A DNA stretch of 10,103 nucleotides from Acidimicrobiia bacterium (GTDB taxonomy: Bacteria; Actinomycetota; Acidimicrobiia; Spongiisociales; UBA5794): the NCBI GenBank assembly GCA_029934555.1, contig JAOZMA010000062.1, positions 1 through 10,103 on the forward strand. The letters are read 5' to 3'. Positions 5,949 through 10,103 of this stretch are shown here, piece after piece. Below the pieces are notes generated by a model, which had not been told where the DNA came from, did no database searches, and was given only the letters and a program-made list of their open reading frames with translations. The position numbers and the translations under genes were made by a program. Numbering within the stretch: position 1 is the stretch's first letter; each line of letters starts with the position of its first letter.

Positions 5949-7060
5949 GCCGCCTTCGCCTCTTCTTCCACTTCAATGTCCTGGGGCGTGCGATCGGGCC
6001 GTCGGACGCGATTCGAGATCAAGAACTCACCGGCCACAGCGAAGATCAGGATGGCACCCTGAAGGATCTTGACGGTTGCCGAAGGCACGCCAATGGACTG
6101 CAGCGCAGGTCCTGCGTTGTTGAGCGCCCCCATAAGGATCGCTACCGGGATAATGGCAATCGGGTTGAGCCGAGCAAGCGCCGCCACGATGATCCCGGTG
6201 AACCCGAGTCCAAGATCGAGTGACCTCGGATCCATCTTCCCGAGGATGCCGGCAACCAGAATCGATCCGGCGAGTCCCGCTGCGGCTCCGGAAGCAAGGA
6301 ACGTACCAAGGACCTTCTTCGGAACCTTGATCCCCACGTAGCGGGCAGTGTCGAAGGAGTCACCGACGATGCGATACTCGAATCCGCTGCGTGTCTTGCT
6401 GATGACGAACCACGCTATGACGGCCACCACGATGGCGACGAACAGGCCCCAGTCGAGCCGGTGGAAGAACTCGGGCACGCCGGCGTTCTCGATGATCGGT
6501 CGGCCCTGAGGGAACTGCGTCGATTCGGGATCGCGCCATGGGCTGAAACTCCCGAACACGAGGTAGTTCATGAGGTTGAGAGCGATGAAGTTGAGCATCA
6601 GCGTGGTGATGATCTCGTTCGTGCCGAGATAGACCTTTGGAACAGCCGCGAGGGATGCCCAGAACGCACCGCCGACCGCTCCGGCGAGAATGACGGCGAT
6701 GATCGCGATGAACGCTGGAGTCGATTCGGTCAACCAGACCCCGACACCGGCAGCGACGATCGCGCCGAACATCAACTGTCCCTCGCCGCCGATGTTCCAG
6801 ACAAGCATCCTGAACGCGATAGCCGCGGCGACACCGGTGAGGATGAGGGGCGTCGCTGATACGAGGGTCTCGGCGAATCCGCGACCCGATCCGAAGGCCG
6901 TGTCGAGCATCTTTGTGTAGACCTCGGCCCAGTCGTTGCCGGTCAACATCAGGAAGAAGGCTCCGATGATCAACGCAGCGATGACCGATGCTATCGGGAT
7001 GAGCAACTTGAGCCACCAGGGAGCGAGACCACGCGGTTCAATGATGAATCGTCGGCTCAT
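5945..7060 (-). CDS. BMP-type ABC transporter permease 1 (NupP/YufP-like)
   Basis: This 371-residue inner-membrane permease is the partner of the following gene. A first transmembrane helix spans about 15-39, followed by a loop and the hydrophobic stretch TPLILTGVAAAIAFRM. The conserved segment WNIGGEGQLMFGA is at 88-100, and YLGTNEIITTLMLNFIA at about 144-160 is the hallmark of this permease group. More membrane segments follow at about 115-140, 205-225, 250-275, 280-315 and 330-350. The C-terminus is a short charged tail rich in Glu and Ala. It starts at an ATG overlapping the ATPase stop by 4 bp and ends overlapping the next permease by 4 bp. It is slightly longer than permease 2, as is usual for the pair. 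Confidence 0.93.
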   Translation of the reverse strand: MSRRFIIEPRGLAPWWLKLLIPIASVIAALIIGAFFLMLTGNDWAEVYTKMLDTAFGSGRGFAETLVSATPLILTGVAAAIAFRMLVWNIGGEGQLMFGAIVAAGVGVWLTESTPAFIAIIAVILAGAVGGAFWASLAAVPKVYLGTNEIITTLMLNFIALNLMNYLVFGSFSPWRDPESTQFPQGRPIIENAGVPEFFHRLDWGLFVAIVVAVIAWFVISKTRSGFEYRIVGDSFDTARYVGIKVPKKVLGTFLASGAAAGLAGSILVAGILGKMDPRSLDLGLGFTGIIVAALARLNPIAIIPVAILMGALNNAGPALQSIGVPSATVKILQGAILIFAVAGEFLISNRVRRPDRTPQDIEVEEEAKAA

Positions 7061-8598
7061 GCCGGCTGCTCCTCGCTGGATCCCGACATGAGCAGACCGA
7101 GCCGCTCAGCCGTCGCCTCCGACGCGGGCATCTCACCGACGATCTCTCCCTCGTAGATCACCATCAGCCGGTCTGAGAGTGCGAGGAGTTCGTCCAGATC
7201 CTCGGAGATGAGGAGCACAGCGATGCCTCGATCGCGTTCTGCGAGAATCTGGTCGCGAACGGTGGACGTCGCCCCGACGTCCAGACCTCTGGTCGGTGAT
7301 CGAGCGATCAGCAGACAGTGATCCTGGACCACCTCCCGAGCGATGAGCGCCTTCTGGAGATTCCCGCCGGAGAGCAACCGAATTGGTAGACCCGGTCGTA
7401 CGCCCCTGATGTCGAACTCCTCGATCAGTTCGGCACCCCGGCTCTCAAAAGCCCCCGCCGACAACAGAGGTCCGTGAGAGTACGGCGGACCCCTGTACTG
7501 CTTCAAGGCGAGGTTGTCCTCGGTGGTGAGGCCGGGAGCGAGTCCCATCCCCAAACGACTCTGCGGTACGTATGCGATTCCTCGCTTGATCCTTTGGAGA
7601 ACCGACATGCTCGTGACGTCGGTCCCTTCCAGGTTCACGGAACCTCCGGTCACCTTCATGAGTCCGACGATGCCCTGAGCGAGCTCCCTCTGGCCATTCC
7701 CCGAAACGCCGGCGATACCTACGACCTCACCCGCATTGACCGTGATCGACAGGCTGTTCACAGCAGTGAGACCACGGTCGCCTTGAACCACGAGATCCTC
7801 CACAACCAGCGTTGGATCCCCGATCGACTCATTTGGATCTCGGGTGGGGAGCTCCAGATCCTTCCCGACCATCATCCTCGCCAGGTCTCGCGGTTCGGCA
7901 TCGGCAGTCTCGACAAGGCCGACAACCCGGCCCTCTCTGAGAACCGTGACGCGATCTGAGACCTGCTTGACCTCGTGGAGCTTGTGAGAGATGAAGATCA
8001 GCGACCGCCCCTCATCCGCCAGGACACGCATCGTCCGGAACAGGGCTTCGCCCTCCAGGGGCGTGAGCACGGCCGTCGGTTCATCGAGGATGAGGATGCG
8101 GGCGTCGCGATAGAGGAGCTTGAGGATCTCGACCCGCTGCTGCTGACCAACCGAGAGCTGCCAGATTCGGGCCGATGGATCCACCGGGAAGTCGTACTTC
8201 TCCCCGATCTCACGAGCCTCTTCTTCGAGCTCCTTCTGCGAGAGCCTCATCGAAACTTCCGGGTTCCCGAGGGCGAGGTTCTCAGCCACCGTGAGATTGG
8301 AGACGAGGCGGAAGTGCTGATAGACCATTCCCACGCCGGCAGCCAGGGCATCCTTCGGCGATTTGAAGACGGTCGGCGCGCCATCGATGAACATCTCGCC
8401 CGAATCGGGCCGGTAGAGGCCTGCGATAACGGAGCAGAGCGTCGATTTGCCTGCGCCGTTCTCGCCGAGCAGTGCGTGGACCTCGCCGACCGCGAGGCTG
8501 AAGTTAACGTCCTGGTTTGCAAAGACCCCGTAGAAGGACTTGTCCATGTCGCGCAGTTCCACCGCCGGTGGTGTCTGACTGTGAGCGCCCTGAGACAT
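7057..8598 (-). CDS. Double-domain ABC ATPase of a BMP-type importer (NupO/YufO-like)
   Basis: This 513-residue cytoplasmic protein holds two fused nucleotide-binding domains and powers the importer. Domain 1 has Walker A GENGAGKS at 45-52, Q-loop Q94, signature LSVGQQQR at 148-155, Walker B ILILDEP at 168-174 and switch H205. Domain 2 has a degenerate Walker A (GVSGNGQR, 297-304, lacking GKS), an intact signature LSGGNLQ at 409-415, and a Walker-B-like CLLIARSP followed by TRGLDVGA with no catalytic Glu. This asymmetry, with one working and one degenerate ATP site, is typical of double-domain sugar and nucleoside ATPases (RbsA/YufO class), so it is not damage. The ATG at 8598 has only a modest Shine-Dalgarno (AGGGTG). 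It lies downstream of a strong hairpin that separates it from the binding-protein gene, which suggests lower expression than the lipoprotein. Confidence 0.95.
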   Translation of the reverse strand: MSQGAHSQTPPAVELRDMDKSFYGVFANQDVNFSLAVGEVHALLGENGAGKSTLCSVIAGLYRPDSGEMFIDGAPTVFKSPKDALAAGVGMVYQHFRLVSNLTVAENLALGNPEVSMRLSQKELEEEAREIGEKYDFPVDPSARIWQLSVGQQQRVEILKLLYRDARILILDEPTAVLTPLEGEALFRTMRVLADEGRSLIFISHKLHEVKQVSDRVTVLREGRVVGLVETADAEPRDLARMMVGKDLELPTRDPNESIGDPTLVVEDLVVQGDRGLTAVNSLSITVNAGEVVGIAGVSGNGQRELAQGIVGLMKVTGGSVNLEGTDVTSMSVLQRIKRGIAYVPQSRLGMGLAPGLTTEDNLALKQYRGPPYSHGPLLSAGAFESRGAELIEEFDIRGVRPGLPIRLLSGGNLQKALIAREVVQDHCLLIARSPTRGLDVGATSTVRDQILAERDRGIAVLLISEDLDELLALSDRLMVIYEGEIVGEMPASEATAERLGLLMSGSSEEQPA

Positions 8599-8622
8599 GT
8601 CGGCACCCTAGCCGGATGAAGC

Positions 8623-8646
8623 GCCCTCGTCCTAAATGACGAGGGC
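8623..8646 (-). promoter_or_regulatory. Alternative 9-bp hairpin that overlaps the strong stem
   Basis: GCCCTCGTC (8623-8631) is the exact reverse complement of GACGAGGGC (8638-8646), with a 6-nt loop. Bases 8639-8646 are also one arm of the stronger hairpin at 8639-8668, so the two folds exclude each other in RNA. In the minus-strand transcript the order is strong-stem left arm, shared arm, then the weaker competing arm, about 25 nt before the ATPase start. This is the layout of a switchable attenuator or pausing element, but no ligand or leader peptide is evident. Confidence 0.5.
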
Positions 8647-8668
8647 CCCGCATCTGCGGGGCCCTCGT
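8639..8668 (-). terminator. Strong intercistronic hairpin between binding protein and ATPase (partial terminator or mRNA stabiliser)
   Basis: ACGAGGGCCCCGC (8639-8651) pairs perfectly with GCGGGGCCCTCGT (8656-8668), a 13-bp stem with an ATCT loop. It starts 22 bp after the lipoprotein stop codon. The only T-run (8668-8671) is on the plus-strand side. In the minus direction the stem is followed by CATTTAGG, not a U-tract, so full termination of the operon transcript is not expected. The likely role, by analogy with many binding-protein-dependent ABC operons, is to protect the upstream binding-protein message from 3' decay or to cause partial read-through. No plus-strand gene is present to use it as a normal terminator. 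Confidence 0.65.
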
Positions 8669-8690
8669 TTTAATCGGTGAACTGGCTCGA

Positions 8691-9827
8691 TCAGCCGGTG
8701 GCGCTGCCCACAACGCCTTCGACGAAGAAATCCATGCCGAAGATGTCACCGAGCGGTTGCTCGACGCCATCCTGGTTCACGATGGGATCGGGGAACACTG
8801 CGAAGGTTCCGTCGATGATCTCTTGCTGCCGTGTTGCGATCAACGCCTTCATGTCGTCAGAGACCGACGGGCCGAACGGAGCGATGTTGACCATGCCGTC
8901 TGCCATGTTCCCGTAGAAACTCTCAGACACCCAGGTCCCAGCCTTCACAGCTTCGGCGGTCGCGACATAGTACGGACCCCAGTCCCAGATGGCGGCCGTG
9001 AGCCAGCCATTCGGGGCGAACTCGGACATATCGGTGTTGTATCCGACCCATCCGGCATCTGCCGCTTCTGCCGCCTGGCCCGGAGCAGAGGTGTCCTGGT
9101 GCATGGCGATCACGTCTACGCCTGAGTCGAGGAGTGCCTGTGCCGCGTCGCCTTCCTTGGGCGGATCGAACCAGGTCGAGGTCCACACGACCTGCACCAC
9201 AGCGTCGGGGTTGATCTCCTGTACACCGAGCGTGAACGCGTTGATTCCACGAAGAACCTCGGGGATCGCAAAGGCGGCCACATAACCGATCTTGTTGGTC
9301 TCGGTGCGCTCACCTGCGGCCATACCGGACAGATAGCGTCCCTCTTCCGCAGCACCGAAGTAGTTGCCCATGTTGTCCGATGTCTTATAACCGGTGGCAT
9401 GCATGAACGTGACATCCGGGAAGTTCTCCGCTGCCGCAAGCATCGGATCCATGTACCCGAACGACGTCCCGAAGATCAACATGTTGCCGTCCGCGGCAAG
9501 ATCCTCGAACACACGCTGCGAGTCCGGTCCCTCGGGGATACTCTCCAGAGTCGTGATCTCGACTCCAGGCATCTTGTTCTGGAGATACTTGGCGCCCTGA
9601 TCGTGCGCCCAGGACCAGCCCTTGTCGGCCGTCGGTCCAACGTGCACGAAGGCAACCTTGAACACTTCGCCGTCTGCGGCTGCGACCGTCGTTTCCGTTG
9701 CGCCGGCAGCCGTGGTGGTCGTGTCACCACTGTCTCCCGAGTCGCCGTCATCGCTGCTACACGCAGCTGCGAACAGTGCAAATACAAGCATCAGCACCGC
9801 CGCGAACTTCCATCTATTCCGAGCCAT
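8691..9827 (-). CDS. BMP-family substrate-binding lipoprotein of an ABC importer (Med/PnrA-like)
   Basis: This 378-residue surface lipoprotein captures the substrate for the downstream ABC permeases. It has a signal peptide with basic ARNRWK, a hydrophobic core at about 8-22 and a lipobox-type AAAC with lipid-carrying C23 (Ala at -3 is acceptable but not canonical). A low-complexity Asp/Ser/Gly then Thr/Ala linker follows (24-53), as is common in actinobacterial lipoproteins. The BMP domain spans about 56-340: FKVAFVHVGPTADKGWSWAHDQG at 56-78, GTSFGYMDPM at 120-129, NYFGAAEEGRYLSGMAAG at 155-172, IGYVAAF at 180-186 and WVGYNTDM at 260-267. The start at 9827 has AAGGGAGAG just upstream and directly begins the signal peptide; an in-frame ATG at 9899 would add 24 charged residues. 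COG1744 relatives bind nucleosides, but the pocket segment here differs (see findings), so the ligand is left open. Confidence 0.94.
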   Translation of the reverse strand: MARNRWKFAAVLMLVFALFAAACSSDDGDSGDSGDTTTTAAGATETTVAAADGEVFKVAFVHVGPTADKGWSWAHDQGAKYLQNKMPGVEITTLESIPEGPDSQRVFEDLAADGNMLIFGTSFGYMDPMLAAAENFPDVTFMHATGYKTSDNMGNYFGAAEEGRYLSGMAAGERTETNKIGYVAAFAIPEVLRGINAFTLGVQEINPDAVVQVVWTSTWFDPPKEGDAAQALLDSGVDVIAMHQDTSAPGQAAEAADAGWVGYNTDMSEFAPNGWLTAAIWDWGPYYVATAEAVKAGTWVSESFYGNMADGMVNIAPFGPSVSDDMKALIATRQQEIIDGTFAVFPDPIVNQDGVEQPLGDIFGMDFFVEGVVGSATG

Positions 9828-9830
9828 TCG

Positions 9831-9839
9831 CTCTCCCTT
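9831..9839 (-). promoter_or_regulatory. Ribosome binding site that decides the lipoprotein start
   Basis: AAGGGAGAG on the minus strand lies just ahead of the ATG at 9827. It selects this start over the in-frame ATG at 9899, which would place 24 charged residues before the signal peptide and make export unlikely. Confidence 0.65.
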
Positions 9840-9931
9840 CAATGTTCCGTCTTCAGGATCCCTCCGACCATCAGCAGACGACCGGGAATCTCGAAACAAC
9901 TCTAGATGGTCTCGCGACTTGCGTGCGCGGA

Positions 9932-9973
9932 ACAGGCGACAGGCGACAGGCCACAGGTGACAGGTGACAGGCT
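9932..9973. repeat. Heptanucleotide tandem repeat, six units of ACAGGYG
   Basis: Six uninterrupted 7-bp units begin ACAGG: two ACAGGCG, one ACAGGCC, two ACAGGTG and one ACAGGCT. The array lies about 105 bp upstream of the lipoprotein start codon and between it and the tRNA. It may therefore sit at or near the promoter of the transport operon. It has the same 7-bp period as the array at 422-470 but an unrelated unit sequence. Copy number in such arrays commonly varies by slippage. Confidence 0.85.
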
Positions 9974-9997
9974 AGGTCTACTCATAGCGAGCGTCCT

Positions 9998-10057
9998 GGA
10001 GGCGAAGCGTCTCCCCGGAGTTGCGAAGCAACTCCCAAGGAATGCCGAAGGCATTCC
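9998..10057. repeat. Three tandem hairpins of the GGAGNNGC-GAA-GCNNCTCC type
   Basis: Three hairpins of about 19 nt stand nearly end to end. GGAATGCC and GGCATTCC (10039-10057), and GGAGTTGC and GCAACTCC (10017-10035), are perfect 8-bp stems with GAA loops. GGAGGC and GCGTCTCC (9998-10014) is a third with two stem bases missing on one side. Two of the three contain GCGAAGC, a sequence known to form an unusually stable DNA mini-hairpin. On the minus strand they begin 2 nt after the tRNA discriminator base, so they could act as tRNA 3'-processing or termination structures, though no T-run follows. They also resemble REP-type repeats. Confidence 0.7.
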
Positions 10058-10059
10058 CG

Positions 10060-10103
10060 TGGGCCCGGCAGGACTCGAACCTGCGGCCAAGCGATTATGA
10101 GTC
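10060..10103 (-). tRNA. tRNA with CAT anticodon, 3' part only (tRNA-Ile2 or elongator tRNA-Met)
   Basis: The minus strand reads from tRNA position 30 to 73; the 5' 29 nt lie beyond the window edge. The anticodon loop is CTCATAA (anticodon CAT). The 3' half of the anticodon stem is TCGCT, followed by a 5-nt variable loop. The T-arm is GCAGG and CCTGC around TTCGAGT, the 3' acceptor strand is CGGGCCC, and the discriminator is A. No CCA is encoded. The segment from ACTCATAATCGCTTGG onward resembles E. coli tRNA-Ile2 (ileX), whose CAT anticodon is converted by lysidine to read AUA. Elongator Met cannot be excluded without the 5' half. Confidence 0.88.

Noticed and set aside
7057..8598. Degenerate second ATP site as a sign of gene decay in the ATPase
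   Set aside because: Loss of GKS in the second Walker A and of Glu in the second Walker B is normal for RbsA/YufO-type double-domain ATPases; the frame is intact.
9840..9931. Promoter or riboswitch in the leader of the lipoprotein gene
   Set aside because: TAGAGT is a weak -10-like match without a convincing -35, and I found no conserved purine or other riboswitch core. Nothing solid enough to annotate.
9906..10100. 64-residue plus-strand frame ending GPAGLEPAAKRL
   Set aside because: The GPAGLEPA ending is the familiar false translation of the antisense of a tRNA 3' end; the rest is translated heptamer array and hairpins.

Overview
The window is about 60% GC, and every recognisable gene lies on the minus strand. 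The BMP lipoprotein has a Thr/Ala/Asp-rich linker after its signal peptide, the 5'-proximal genes are packed with ATGA overlaps, and there is a GTG start. Together these suggest a high-GC actinobacterium, plausibly of the Acidimicrobiia type. That placement is inference from style, not from a marker gene.

Reading in the direction of transcription (right to left), the window starts with the 3' part of a tRNA with a CAT anticodon (10060-10103). Next comes a 232-bp spacer holding three tandem GAA-loop hairpins and a six-unit heptanucleotide tandem repeat. A five-gene import operon follows: a BMP-family (Med/PnrA-like) substrate-binding lipoprotein (8691-9827), a double-domain ABC ATPase (7057-8598), two membrane permeases (5945-7060 and 5004-5948) and a SurE-type 5'-nucleotidase (4205-4996). 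The ATPase and the two permeases are joined by 4-bp ATGA overlaps, and surE starts 7 bp after the last permease. The lipoprotein gene is separated from the ATPase by 92 bp containing a very strong 13-bp hairpin that overlaps a second, mutually exclusive 9-bp hairpin. This would fit uneven expression, with much binding protein and little ATPase. BMP transporters commonly import nucleosides and SurE dephosphorylates nucleotides, so nucleoside/nucleotide salvage is the simplest reading; the exact substrate is not shown by the sequence.

After a 118-bp gap comes a two-gene beta-oxidation unit. A trifunctional-type protein with 3-hydroxyacyl-CoA dehydrogenase at the N-terminus and enoyl-CoA hydratase at the C-terminus (FadN order, 1678-4086) is followed 20 bp later by a 3-ketoacyl-CoA thiolase (FadA, 509-1657). 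Together they would catalyse the last three steps of fatty-acid beta-oxidation.

The leftmost 508 bp hold no convincing gene but are rich in structure: a 366-bp segment bounded by 32-bp inverted repeats (29/32 matched), internal 13-bp and 10-bp direct repeats, two back-to-back GC hairpins, a seven-unit heptanucleotide tandem repeat, and a 12-bp direct repeat just past the thiolase stop codon. The coding part is ordinary metabolism and transport. The unexplained material is in the two intergenic regions, each of which carries a 7-bp-period array of different sequence. I see no CRISPR array, phage gene, transposase or defence system.
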